64,000 nucleotides of DNA from Pieris napi (GCF_905475465.1 NC_062257.1:2914001-2978000), one strand, 5' to 3'. Positions 46,620 to 58,160 are shown, numbered from the stretch's first letter. Made by a program: numbers and translations. Notes: generated by a model from the letters alone, not told the origin.

Positions 46620-47530
46620 ATATACGAGTACATATGTCTTTACACTTAGTTACCATAAACATACATATAAAAAAGGTTACATAAGTTATTAAGCAACTTC
46701 CAGGCAATTCTAGTATGGAAAAACAAAAAGAAACACTTACTGTGGGTAAAGTACAAGAAGTGCATAAATAATTAACAAAAAAAAACATAAAGTAACACTG
46801 ACTAAAACTAAAATAAACTGAAATTCAATTAAAAATTATAATAATGTAATCAAAAATGTAAATGCTAATCCTAGGGTTAATGAGTCACAATTAATATAGG
46901 TATATATATACTAGCCGTTTCCCGCCCGCTTTGCTGGGCGAATTAAAATAGGAAATAAATAAAATTTTACGTCTCATTATAATTTTTTTTTCATATTTTT
47001 ATTTATTCTTCTATTAACTTCCCGCTTAGAAAATTGAAAATTTTCGAAAATCGAGTTGTTAACAGATGTTGACGTTTTGAGGTTCTAGGAAGCCTCCCCG
47101 AATGTTTCCGCGGTGAAGTCCGTATGTATAAATTTTCATAAAAGTAAAACAGCAATAAAAAATGAAGGAACGTTGGACATTAAAAAATAAATAGCCATAA
47201 ATGAAATGCCATCTTGGAAAAATTTCGCATCGAATGGCAGTAGTTTCATGTCGATACGATCAGTTGTTTAGGCTTGAAGGGGCTTCAAACGAAGACCATT
47301 TTTCTTATATATATATAGATAAGTAGTTAATACGAGGCAGAAGATAAATGCTCAAAAAGAAGATTCTTAAATAAATTTAAAGACTGAGTTTGTCTGATAT
47401 CAAGAGGTAAGGAGTTCCAAAGCAGGATACTTTGCACAGTAGAAGAGTGATAGAATTCAGTTTTATGAGTAGGTGTTTCAAGAATTAGATTGTCAAGGGA
47501 ACGCAAATAACTTTTCATATTTAACATATA
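46620..47530 (-). pseudogene. LINE family C end, split by a Helitron
   Basis: The 3' tail (46620-46910) and the coding end (47320-47527) are contiguous in the uninterrupted copy at 7050-7620. The minus frame 47527-47327 reads ETPTHKTEFYHSSTVQSIL, LWNSLPLDIRQTQSLNLFK, the 'WN.LP..I......FK' end of a non-LTR reverse transcriptase. Confidence 0.78.
46911..47319 (-). mobile_element. non-autonomous Helitron, 409 bp, inside LINE family C
   Basis: Minus strand: A|TCTATATATATATAAG to GCGGGCGGGAAACGGCTAG|T. Related to 54139-54508. Confidence 0.85.
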
Positions 47531-48179
47531 ATATGTAAAATCGTATATTTTGGCGCAATGACCGCGCAGTTTGCGGCCCCTATTATACTTTTATTGTACC
47601 CTTTGTGTGAGATGGCAGATATTTATCGAGATTCGAACCTCGAACTCATAATCGTTTCACATAAAGCACCTTGTCACACGGTTGTTGGGTGCCTTTTTGT
47701 GTTAAAGAAAAAATTAAGATCTAATTTTAAATGTATAGGAAGATCATAAATCATTAACTTTCTTGGAATTCTTGAAGCTGTTTAAATGTATTATACTGTT
47801 GTATTGATTTCAATTATTTTTTTTGCTCAGGCGACTTTCAGCTGATGTATTTACAATACAATTAATACTTCGCAAACTTATCTTTAATAGTCTATGTATA
47901 TATTTATTTTATCTATCTACCAACACTTCGTTGTATAACAATATAAAAATTGAACATAATTAAATGTAAAGAAGGGCAACAATATTTTTCTTTATTTATT
48001 TTAGTTGTTAAGTTCCAAAATGGCGTGTTTGCGTATGTTATACAAGAAAATATGATATCACAAATTTTACACACATACACATCAATTATATTAGAACATA
48101 AGCAAGCTACCAAGGAATAAATTAATGAATCAACCACAATAAAAGCGGTGTTTATATTATATTACTACAGGCAAGTATT

Positions 48180-48465
48180 ACTGTCCAGTGATAGTAGCTT
48201 TAGTGTGGGACTCTCATTCCTGAGCTCGTAGGTTCGATCTCCGGCTGTAAAACAATGGATTGTCTCTCTAAGTGCGCATTTAACATTCGCTCGAACGGTG
48301 AAGGAAAACATCGTGAGGAAACCGGCTTTCTAGACCCAAAAAAATGACGGCGTGTATCAGGCACAGGAGGCTGATCACCTGCCCATTAGACTGACAAATC
48401 ATGAAACAGATTCAGAAATATCAGGCCCAGACCTAAAAAGGTTGTAGCGCGATTTATTTTAAAGG
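48180..48465 (+). mobile_element. SINE family S2
   Basis: GTAGGTTCGATCTCCGG, CGCTCGAACGGTGAAGG and AGGCCCAGACCTAAAAAGG. Confidence 0.88.
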
Positions 48466-48733
48466 TGCGGTGACTATTATCTTTTGCGGAGGTTTTTTAA
48501 AATGTATCCATATAATTTTGAAATGAATTATTTATGAACTAATTAACTGTATAAATAAATGTGTATAATAAAGATAGATAGACGAACAATTCTGATAGAA
48601 ATAAATCGCGTATTTTAAATAGAACAGGGGGCAAACGGGCAGGAGGCCGCCGCCCATAGACACACATTGCCAGAAAGCTCGCAAGTTCCTATTTCACCAT
48701 GCCTCCTGCTGATAGAATCTTTGTTTTTAATTT

Positions 48734-48972
48734 ATTGGAACGAAGTTCCTTATCGCGCGTTGTGAAAGGGGGCTAGACGGAAAAAATTCTTACGAAAAGT
48801 TGTCACGACACTTTTTTGCTATTGTAATACACCGGTTCTCGTCCGATCACCGAAGTTAAGCAACGTCGGGCGAGGTCAGTACTTGGATGGGTGACCGCCT
48901 GGGAACACCTCGTGATGTTGGCTTTTTTTTTCGTCTAAACATATAAATTAATCGAAAGGAATTTCGTTCAAT
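48734..48972. mobile_element. inverted-repeat element carrying a 5S rRNA-like segment
   Basis: ATTGGAACGAAGTTCCTT (48734-48751) and AAAGGAATTTCGTTCAAT (48955-48972) are inverted. Inside them CTAGACGGAAAAAA (from 48771) and TTTTTTTTTCGTCTA (to 48937) are also inverted. The 5S-like part lies between. Confidence 0.7.
48827..48923 (+). pseudogene. 5S rRNA-like sequence lacking the 5' end
   Basis: ACACCGGTTCTCGTCCGATC, ACCGAAGTTAAGCAACGTCG, TACTTGGATGGGTGACCGCC and TGGGAACACC are in 5S rRNA order, ending GTTGGCT and then a run of T (48923-48931) like an RNA polymerase III terminator. The internal promoter boxes (A box AAGTTAAGC, C box) are present. The first ~25 nt of 5S rRNA are not recognisable, so it is not a normal 5S gene; it may be a 5S-derived retroelement or captured fragment. 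Confidence 0.85.
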
Positions 48973-49106
48973 CCGGGTGTCCCTTGACACCTCTAAAGTT
49001 TTTTTTATTAAATCATATATATAGGTATACTTATTCGTTGTGGATAAAATAAAAAATTAAAAGCCTGATTTTTCTAATCAATTTAAAAACTAAAAGATTT
49101 GTATTT

Positions 49107-49375
49107 TTTTTTAATGAACAGGGGGCAAACGGGCAGGAGGCTCATCTGATGTTAAGTGATACCGCTGCCCATGGACACTCAATGCCAGAGGGCTCGCGAG
49201 TGCGTTGCCGGCCTTTTAAGAATTGGTACGCTCTTTTCTTTAAGGACCCTAAGACGAATTGGTATGGAAATACTTCAGTGGGCAGCTGGTTGCACATAGT
49301 GGTAGCATAGTGCCTTTAAAAACGCTCAGTTGTGGAACACGGTCAGTTGATAAGGGTGGAATTTCGTATTCTGCC
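49107..49375 (-). repeat. LINE family A tail
   Basis: GGGGGCAAACGGGCAGGAGG through TTAAGAATTGGTACGCTC to ACGCTCAGTTGTGGAAC. Confidence 0.88.
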
Positions 49376-49694
49376 GTGACGTGTTTCACGAAAGCTCCTA
49401 AAAGGTTCTTTTCGCTTCTGCTTAAAGAAAAATTTTTCATTAATAGTTAAAACATTTTTTTTAAATCAACAAAACTCTAGTATAGATGAATGTTTTCATA
49501 GAGCAAAGGTCAGCTATGATTAGGTCAAAACAAGATCGTGTTTTTAAATACTCGATTGTAAAACTCGCCAGTCATCGGCGGCCTATTAACTGCTATCGGA
49601 GATTGAATTAACTGAAATAAACTGTAGCTATTAAGTTTAAACAATGCTTATTAGTTTTAAATTAAGATATTGTTGATGGGTTATGTTTTAGTTT

Positions 49695-49890
49695 CTGACG
49701 TCGAGGCAGAATACGAAATTCCACCCGTATCACCTCGAGGTCCGCCGTTCCACAACTGAGCGTTTTATAAGGCAGTTTATGGTTTGTGGAACCAGCTGCC
49801 CACTGTCTGGTCCTTAAAAAATAGCGTATTAATTCTTAGAAGGCCGGCAACGCACTCGCGAGCCCTCTGGCATTGAGAGAGTTATCCTAC
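49695..49890 (+). repeat. LINE family A tail
   Basis: CTGACGTCGAGGCAGAATAC through GGAACCAGCTGCCCACTG to CGAGCCCTCTGGCATTGAG. Confidence 0.85.
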
Positions 49891-49927
49891 CCGTTCTTTA
49901 AATAATAATATGTAGTAAGGTATTTGT

Positions 49928-50143
49928 CAATACAATCTAATAGGCAAGTAGGTGATCAGCCTCCTGTGCCTGACACACGCCGTCGACTTTTTGGTCTAAG
50001 GCAAGCCATCATCACGATGTTTCCCTTCACCGTTCGAACGAATGTTAAATGCGCACATAGAAAGTCCATTGTTGCACAGCCGGGGATCGATCCTACGACC
50101 TCACGGGTGAGAGCCGCAAGCAACTAGGCCAACACTGCTGCAT
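49928..50143 (-). mobile_element. SINE family S2
   Basis: Inverse of the family: GGCAAGTAGGTGATCAGCC at the left, AGCCGGGGATCGATCCTACG and GGCCAACACTGCTG at the right. Confidence 0.88.
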
Positions 50144-50282
50144 TATACACATTTTTAGTTTCCTAATTTTATAATATTAGTGTAACACTTTCAGTATATG
50201 TTTAAAATACTTTAGCAACAAAGAATGCGTCCTATCGCGTTAATCCGGCTATATCGGATAACAATCGAAGTAATAATAATCA

Positions 50283-50395
50283 AAAGTGTATCAATTCTTA
50301 AACTTGCGAGCCTTGTCGCAATATGAGTGTCCATGGGCGGCGGTATCACTTAACATCAGATGAGCCTCTCGCCTTTTTGCCTCCTGTTACATAAA
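50283..50395 (+). repeat. LINE family A tail, short
   Basis: ATCAATTCTTAAACTTGCG to GTGTCCATGGGCGGCGG and an A-rich end. Confidence 0.75.
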
Positions 50396-50722
50396 AAGAC
50401 TCCCTAAGTCTTCTTTCTCCAACCGACACCATCTCTCTCATCAGTTGAAGTATGAGAGTAGACACGCCACTGTAGCCATGGTTACAGCATCCTGTTTTCA
50501 AGACGTTTATTTTTAAACTTAAACAATTTGGGAGCAAAGGCCGCGTCATCTTACATTGCTATTTTGAAAACGTGTGTTTTCACAACAGCACTTAAGAAGT
50601 AATATAATACACCATTTATTTTAGGGCGATGTGCCAAACTTTTGATCTTAATTGTATGGTGAAACTTAAGTGCCTGATGCTACTGTGTAGGGGTCCTATG
50701 TATTAAAAAAATAAGTAGCTAA

Positions 50723-50987
50723 GGGAACGTTCAAGTATTACGTAACGAATTTTGGGGGGGAGGGGGTCCTTTCGTAAAACGTTACGGTGCGGGGCGGGGA
50801 TAGAATTACGCGTTATTGTTAATATTATTTTCGTCTTTACACCACATAATGGTAAGTTTAAGGTACAAACAGGTGTAGGTTGTCACGAAACGTTTTACTA
50901 TTGGGTACAGAAAAACGTTACGGCGCGTTATGAGGGGGAGGGGGGTCAAGAATCTCCAAAAATTGCGTGACGTAATACTTGAACGCT
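50723..50987. mobile_element. MITE family X, about 265 bp
   Basis: Inverted ends AACGTTCAAGTATTACGTAA and GACGTAATACTTGAACG, with G-rich subterminal runs (GGGGGGGAGGGGGTCC and GAGGGGGAGGGG) and two direct AACGTTACGG motifs inside. Confidence 0.8.
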
Positions 50988-51035
50988 TAGCAGCGCGTTA
51001 GCAGATTTACTGAAATTTATCCCCCCTCTCCTCTC

Positions 51036-51420
51036 CTCTTGTCAGCAAAAGTAAAAATAATAGTACATAAACGAATTAATTTTTTGAAGGAATCCTCTAA
51101 AACACATTTCGTTTTCAAGCATAGACAATGTGAGGGTAATATGTGTAAAAAAAGTAAATAATTATCCCTACCTCTTGTCAGCAAACGTAAAAATAATAGT
51201 ACATAAACGTATTATTTTATAGGAATCCTCGAAAATGCATTTCGTTTTCAAGCATAGACAATGTGTGGGTAATATGTATAAAAAAGTAAATAATTTCCCT
51301 TCCTCTTGTCAGCAAAAGTAAAAATAATAGTATATAAACTTATTATTTTTTGTAGCAATCCTCGAAAATGCATTTCGTTTTCAAGCATATAATAGACAAT
51401 GTGTGAAAAAGTAAATAATT
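51036..51420. repeat. three-copy tandem repeat, period 131-136 bp
   Basis: CTCTTGTCAGCAAA starts each unit (51036, 51172, 51303); each contains ATTTCGTTTTCAAGCATA. Followed by an inverted X-type end near 51466-51497 (GCTTACGTACTTGAGCGGCC). Confidence 0.9.
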
Positions 51421-51691
51421 ACTGTTAATGTAATCACCAAATAATAAAATCAAAGACCCTCCCCCCTAGTGCTTACGTACTTGAGCGGCCCCTAACCACT
51501 GAGCCATCACCCATATGCCCCAAACAAAAAAGTGTCTCGATTGGGTTCTGTGTGATACAGCCGTTTAAGATAAACATCTGACCCCGGTCCCAACGTGGCA
51601 TCCAACGAATTCACGATGCATATTCTCGCCTTGTTCTTTTTGGTTTCTCGTAAATCTTTATATATAGGTACTACTACTACCTACCTACTAA

Positions 51692-52223
51692 CCAGCTGAC
51701 CCGACAAACTTTGTTTTGCCATGTATAATATTTCTAAGAAACATTGTTTTAGTTGTTTTAGGGTTAATCGTAGAGGGGGAAAGTTAGGGGTTGTATAATC
51801 TATTATATAAAAATAAGTCGGGTTTTCCTTCCTGGCGCTATAACTCCAGAACGCACGAACTGATTTCCACGGTTTTGCATTCGTTGGAAAAGTCTCGGGC
51901 TCCGTGAGGTTTATAGCAAAGAAAATTCGGGAAAAATTTCAACAGAAAAGTGGGATCACCAAACGAAATGTTACATAAAATGAAGCCATCTGGTGGCGAA
52001 ACGGAGTTCGCCGAGTTTGCTAGTGTATCATAAAAACCATTAAAAATCTAAAACAAAAAAAAAATTTGGGGTGGACACCCCTTATCACTTAGGGGTTTGA
52101 AAGATAGTAGCCGATTCTCAAACTTACTGAATATGCATAAAAAAATTCATAAGAATCGGTCGAGCCGTTTCGGAGGAGTATAGGAACGAACATTGTGACA
52201 CGAGAATTTTATATATATAGAGA
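51692..52223 (-). mobile_element. Helitron interrupted by a second Helitron
   Basis: Minus strand: A|TCTCTATATATATAAAATT, CGTTTCGGCTC-type sequence inverse (GTCGAGCCGTTTCGGAGGAG) to TGTCGGGTCAGCTGG|T. 51799-52023 is inserted in it. Confidence 0.85.
51799..52023 (+). mobile_element. non-autonomous Helitron, 225 bp, nested
   Basis: A|TCTATTATATAAAAATAAG to GCCGAGTTTGCTAG|T; nearly identical to 1612-1835. Confidence 0.88.
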
Positions 52224-52392
52224 TATTATCTTGAAGAACCTTATTGTTTGTTTGCATTGAAACCACTAGTCAGATTTACAAAATTCATTCACGTTGGGAA
52301 GCTATCTATCTATCTATCCCCGGGTAGAGGCTATAGTATACTATCTAAAAAAAGTGAGAGTTCTGTATGAAATTACAATAATAAACAAATAA

Positions 52393-52677
52393 ATGAGTGG
52401 CGCTACAACCTCTTTAGGTCTTGGCCTCAGATTTCTGAATCTGTTTCATGATCATTTTTAAATCAAATAGGCAAGTAGGTGATCAGCCTGCAGTGCCTGA
52501 CACTCGCCGTCGACTTTTTGGGTCTAAGACATGTCGGTTTCCTCACGATATTTTCTTCACCGTTCGAGCAAATGTTAAATGCGCACATAGAAAGTCCATT
52601 GGTGCACAGCCGGGGATCGAACCTACGACCTCTGGTATGAGAGTCGCACGCTGAAGCCACTAGGCCAACACTGCTCA
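52393..52677 (-). mobile_element. SINE family S2
   Basis: AGTGGCGCTACAACCTC at the left to AAGCCACTAGGCCAACACTG at the right; one of the longest copies. Confidence 0.92.
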
Positions 52678-52980
52678 AAATTACAATAGTGTCATTAAAA
52701 ATTCGTTAATCCCGTACGCTGCGGAAACTATTGACGATAGAGCAATGTACTACCGTTTTTTAGAAGACATCAATATATATATGCCGATACCGTATGTCGA
52801 AAAAAAATCCATTTGTATTTGGATTGTACAAAATATGGATATGTACAAATGGATTTTTGGACTCAATTTCCGCAATTAGACGAATATTATTTATAAAATA
52901 AATTATTCTTGTAAAGAATAAGTAGAATACTTTTGTAGAATTCATAATATAATAATAAAGCCATAATATTTTTCTTGTTA

Positions 52981-53100
52981 CTCGTTTGTTATCCTTACTT
53001 CAGTACCATTCATCGGATTCACCCTCCTTCTCCAGAAGTCTCTATTCGCTTCCTGCTAATCCTTCTATATCTCCTATCCACCTTTTTCTAGGGAATAGGA
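52981..53100 (-). repeat. possible LINE family H remnant
   Basis: Minus reading RKRWIGDIEGLAGSE resembles the RWTDDI..VAG segment of RTE-like ORF2 ends. Weak. Confidence 0.35.
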
Positions 53101-53631
53101 TATAGATTTTCTTTCTTTTTCTTATAAAAAAAACCGAAATAAATTTAAAAAGTTCATGTGTACCCGCTCACACGCTGTTTGTTAATTGTCAGATAGAAAA
53201 AAAATCATATCACTTAATTTCTTCCCAAGTGACAGATACGTCGTTTAGGCCACCGTGTCGGCGGCGCGTGCGCAGATAACCGATCGCATTGGATAGAATT
53301 TGTCGTTAATTTTTTGTTAGAGATGAAACGATTAGTAATTAGACGGACGACACATGTTTTGGCCTTTCGGTCGCCAAACGGCATTTTTGTTTTTTATAAA
53401 CCAGTATTTTGACCGGGATCGTGTTAATAAAACCTTCCAAGACCAGAAGATCTCGCCGATAAACCTTTTCAACTTCAAAAATTTTATTTTTATTTGTATA
53501 AAACGAGTTAAATATAATTTATAGTTAGTTATTATATCCTTACCTTAAAGTACGTTATTAAACTATTATTATCTAATTTTATCGATAATTATTGACTGAT
53601 GAAGTATAGACGTTTTTCCTAGGACAATGTG
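53101..53631. other. no gene recognised
   Basis: Contains a GC-rich patch (CGTGTCGGCGGCGCGTGCGC near 53253); no coding pattern. Confidence 0.35.
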
Positions 53632-53850
53632 TTTTTTTTTATAGAACGGGGGGCAAACTGGCAGGAGGCTCACCTGATGTTAAGTGATACCGCCGCCCAT
53701 GGGCACTGTAAATGCCAGAGGGCTCGCGAGTGCGTTGCCGGCCTTTTAAGAATTGGAACGCTCTTTTCTTGAAGGACCCTAAGTCTAATTAGTTGGGAAA
53801 TACTTCAGTGGGCAGCTGGTTCCACATAGTGGTGGTGCGCGGCGCGGTGG
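53632..53850 (-). repeat. LINE family A tail
   Basis: Poly-T, GGCAGGAGGCTCACCTGATG, CTTTTAAGAATTGGAACGC, GGTTCCACATAGTGGTGG. Confidence 0.9.
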
Positions 53851-54138
53851 TGTTTGTCCTGGAACTTGAGAATGGGCATTAAAACTTAATTTCATAGACA
53901 TAGACATAACATTTATTACTAACGAAATACACAGAAACACTCAAAATACTAATAATAATTAAATTATAGAAAGAAAAAAAGGAATAAGGAACACACATTT
54001 TAAGTGTGTAATGTGTGTGTTGTGGTTGTAACTGGCCCTGGCTCAGCATTCTGAGGAGCAGACGTGTTCCACTCCAGTACTACATTAGTATCGGCATAAT
54101 TAACTTTCCAAGTATTAACTTAAATTTTATCTTCTATA

Positions 54139-54508
54139 TCTTTATATATATAAAAAGAAAATGGTGTTCGTTTGAGGCTCTTTCACGCTTAAACCACTGA
54201 TCGTATCGACATGAAACTACCACCATTCGATGCGAAATTTTTCCTATGGCTTATTTTTTTAATTCTAACGTTCCTTCATTTTTTTATTTCTGTTTTACTT
54301 TTATGAAAATTTTTCCCGCTAATAAAAACAAAAGAGGCTTCCTAGAACCGCAAAACGTCAACATCTGTTAAAAACTCGATTTTCGAAATATTTCAATTTT
54401 CTTAGCGGGAAGTTAAAAAGAAAAATAATAAAAATATGAAAAAAAATAAAATAATGAAACATAAAATTTATTTTAATTCGTCCAGCAAAGCGGGCGCGAA
54501 ACGGCTAG
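54139..54508 (+). mobile_element. non-autonomous Helitron, 370 bp
   Basis: A|TCTTTATATATATAAAAAG to GGGCGCGAAACGGCTAG|T. Confidence 0.85.
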
Positions 54509-54589
54509 TTGCTATACATAGTGAAATGCAGTTCTCACTATATCATGGGATGGGATGTTTTTATGGTAATGAATTGTAATATGTTGGCT

Positions 54590-54780
54590 TGATGGTTCGA
54601 CTCTCATCCCAAAGGTCTAAGGTTCAAACCCAGACTAATGGACTTTTCTGCCTAAACGTACTCCAACGATGAAGGACTCTAAATCGACGGTGTGTTACGG
54701 CTGATTACCTACTTGCATATTAAGAAAATTATCAAGAAACACAGATATCAAAGGCTTGTAGCGACACCATTTTAATTTAT
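54590..54780 (+). mobile_element. SINE family S2, degenerate
   Basis: GGTTCGACTCTCATCCC head, AACGATGAAGGACTC and ATTACCTACTTGC. Confidence 0.6.
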
Positions 54781-55400
54781 AGATCGAATCAAATTTCGTC
54801 AATCATAGGCCGATACGATATGTCAAAAAAATCCTTTTGTATTTGTATGTATGTATGTATTATATATGCATTGTGGACTTAATTTCCGAAGTTAGACGCT
54901 TATTATTTCTGTTCCGTTCTGCCTAACTAAGCCTAGCCTACCTATCTTTAATATGATTATTTCTTACCTACTTGCCTATTAAGAAAATGATCAAGATTCA
55001 GCTTGTAGCGACACCTTTTTAGACGCTTTATATTAGCTTCACCTGTATGTATGTATGTATGTAACCGACTCCTTCGGACTCGATTTTGACCCACTTTTAA
55101 CGGACAGATTTAATTCAAACTTTGCGCACCTGTCAAAGATGACAATGCAATAATCCGAAAAAAATAAAATAAATAATAGTTTAAAAAAACTAATAAAACA
55201 CGCTTTTAAAGCACATCAAACTAAAAAGTGAAAAATAATTCCTAATTTAGGCTGAAAATGGCGCTCTGTGCTATATTTTTCGTATATCGAGCAACCCACG
55301 ATTTTTCACGAAAAAACCAGTATCTTTGTTCATTACCATTTTTTATTCGTTTTTTTAAACTATTATTTATTTAATTTATAGATCCAATCGAATTTCCTTC
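54781..55400. repeat. ATGT microsatellites and an inverted-repeat segment
   Basis: GTATGTATGTATGTAT occurs near 54846 and 55044. AATAATAGTTTAAAAAAAC (near 55171) and GTTTTTTTAAACTATTATT (near 55347) are inverted and bound a ~200-bp foldback. Confidence 0.65.
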
Positions 55401-55877
55401 CGTACAAAACTTTGGTGTTCGTCTTCACGTGATAACTGTATCAGGTCCTTAAGCCAACAAATAAACACAATAACCTTTTATTACTTCAGTTAAGCCTCCA
55501 TAAGCACAATACAAACCCAAAATCGCGGTAAACCTCAAAAAAGTATTTCTTAAACAGACACTTGAGATTAGCATCTGTTCAGCGATCTCCAAACACAATG
55601 CGGGATTATGGGCCGATAGGTTTATTTGTACACAAAGAATTGTGTCCGTCACCTTGGCAAACTACTTGTTTCCATTCTTCCATCCGAACCGTGAAGAGAT
55701 TCACAATGCGTGTGGAGTATGTGTCAATGTATCAAAATATGCTCGAATTACCCTTATTACAGTATGTTGCATTGTAATGCCAGGTATACTGCAAATATTG
55801 AGGGTTTTAAAGGCGCATCGAAACAAATGACGACAGTGAATGAAATCCGCGTTCATGACTGGTCTGGTCATGAACAG

Positions 55878-56060
55878 GCCTGCGATTCTGTAACTCACTT
55901 TTCGAACTCACACAGCGGTTTTCGCATCGGCGGTCGCTCTGAAATCAGTCGTGAAGCAGTCATTTTATGATTTGGCATTCTAATAAACAATAAACTACAA
56001 GCTCCCACCTTTTTAGAATGCCGATACTAAAACCGCTGTGTGAGTTACAGAATCGCAAGG
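55878..56060. mobile_element. palindromic MITE family F, copy 3
   Basis: CCTGCGATTCTGTAACTCAC to GAGTTACAGAATCGCAAGG; the right arm has lost its inner part. CAG lies at the left and CTG at the right, so the duplication is not clean. Confidence 0.82.
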
Positions 56061-57062
56061 CTGGTCAATTCTTAGGCATGGCCAACGTGACCACACGTCC
56101 CGTTTTTGACCGTGGGACCGTTTTCAGAAACTGCGCGGCAATTTGAGCAGCAGAATATAAAAAAATCATGCCAAGAGTTTCATTCATAAATAAAAAATAC
56201 ATAGACACACACTCACGTAAACACTTAAACACACAGACACACACACACAATTTACGCATACACACATACCCCATGTGGTTTCCTTATATGTGTATCATTT
56301 TGGATACCTATATTTCGTGATTCTTAACTTTTAAGCCAACTAAATTTTTTGTCAGTAACTTTTAAGTGTTTTTTTTTAATTGACTACTTATTATTTGAGC
56401 TAAATTAAACCTATGTCCCATTTTGAGTCAAAGAATAAATGGTCACTTTAGGCATGGCCCATATTCTTAACATGTGAATTGAAGAGCAACTCAAATTGCG
56501 GGGATCTGCACTCCAGTTGGTAATTCCACTCCTAGATTCGAAACCAGTAGATACAATGGTGCAATGCAAACTGAGGAAAACCTCAGCTCTTAGCAACAGT
56601 TGTGATCCTGCTGGAGTATCTATGTCAAAAGATCTTGCAAGCCGAAATTGTGGTTAACGGGGATTGGCTAAAATCCAGCGTTTGAAAGAGTAGGGTTACA
56701 ATTCAAAAGGTGTTCTGTATTTTGCCCTTAAACTTAGCTAACACTGGACACTTTACTATCTCAAAGCAATTCTCCCCATTTGAAGTTGACCTCCTTTTCA
56801 TTTTATTATATACTGATTTTAACTAATTTATTAATATTATAAATAAATTAGTTAATTGAAATGCCATTAATCCGTTCCAGCACAGAAAACACCACCTCTG
56901 TTGTTTTTTAAATAAGAAAATGATTTCACGCTTTATCAATAGACATCTTCTTCTTCGGACCCAAGGTTATAAAAATAAATGTGATAGTTTTGTAAATGTG
57001 TAGCAAAAAATGCGAACCCAACTTATCAAAAATGCTTCAAAAACGAGGAAACAAGGAAACTG
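56061..57062. other. no gene recognised
   Basis: Contains a CA-rich microsatellite near 56200-56270. Short frames on both strands have no recognisable domain. Confidence 0.4.
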
Positions 57063-57303
57063 CCCTGCGATTCTGTAACTCACTTTTCGAACTCACACAG
57101 CGGTTTTCACAAAGGCGGTCGCTCTGAAATCAGTCGTGAAGCAGTCATTTTATGATTTGGCATTCTGAAAAGGTGGGAGCTTGTAGTTTATTGTTTATTA
57201 GAATGCCAAATCATAAAATGACTGCTTCACGACTGATTTCAGAGCGACCGCCGATGCGAAAACCGCTGTGTGAGTTCGAAAAGTGAGTTACAGAATCGCA
57301 GGG
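57063..57303. mobile_element. palindromic MITE family F, copy 4, complete (CTG target duplication)
   Basis: 241 bp; arms 57063-57166 and 57200-57303 pair almost throughout around a 33-nt loop. CTG flanks both ends (57060-57062, 57304-57306). Confidence 0.93.
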
Positions 57304-57869
57304 CTGAGGTCTACTCTAGATGGGAGAATGTTAGTGTACTGTGTAGTGTGCGAACTGCGATTCCTTGTATCACAAATCTTGGTCACAAAACACTTATTAG
57401 GGCACTAATATATGAAGGCACCACTGTAAATCAATATATCTCCAACGAAATTTCAACCAAAGAAAGGGTAAACTGGTGAATAAAGAAACGCATTAACATC
57501 ATTGTTCATTGTAATCATCACATCATAAAGCGTGCAACGTAATTTCCACCTTTTGTTATATTATTTAAGATGAATTTCGTTCAACCCGTATATACAGGTC
57601 TGTCACGACAATGTGACAAAAGTCTTCTTATGAATGATTTATGTCCCTGTTAAGTACACCGTGCAATTGTTATTATTTATTTACCCTCGTAAACTATAAA
57701 CAACGAGCAAATCTGGTTATTTATTACGATTGGGCATTCGCTGCCGATATATTACGGAGTTATTGATGGGACAATTTCTTTAAGAACTAATATTGTACTG
57801 GTTAAAGCGATGTTAACGAAAAATCTTTAGTATTTTTTTATTTAAACTTTCTTGTGTTAGAAAAAATAA

Positions 57870-57990
57870 ATAACATATATTATTAGCGGCCTAATAAGCG
57901 ATTTAGGTAACCCTAGTAAGGAAAAAACTTAAACAAAGAAATGAAATCAACAATAATAAAATTACATGTAACACTGAAAAATTATACAAT
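57870..57990 (-). repeat. LINE family C tail, degenerate
   Basis: TTAGCGGCCTAATAAGCG and GGTAACCCTAGTAAGG resemble 7145-7205. Confidence 0.5.
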
Positions 57991-57999
57991 TATTATACA

Positions 58000-58160
58000 G
58001 TCGACTCTCGATAATTTGAAACTTCTAATTTTAATTTCTCGATAATTTGAAAATATTTTCCGGTCCTTTTAAAATTACTCGATAAATATAATTAAATAAA
58101 TTTTAAATGGTCCCCTCGTTTGAAGTTGTAGGAATAGTAATATATGAAGTCCAGACTTCA
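58000..58160 (+). mobile_element. pogo/Tigger-like end fragment
   Basis: TA|CAGTCGACTCTCGATAAT with a second CTCGATAATTTGAAA downstream is a pogo-type terminal repeat; no matching right end is seen before the opa exon. Confidence 0.5.

Noticed and set aside
48827..48923. A normal 5S rRNA gene
   Set aside because: The first ~25 nt of 5S are absent and the segment sits inside inverted repeats; better called a pseudogene or element-borne fragment.
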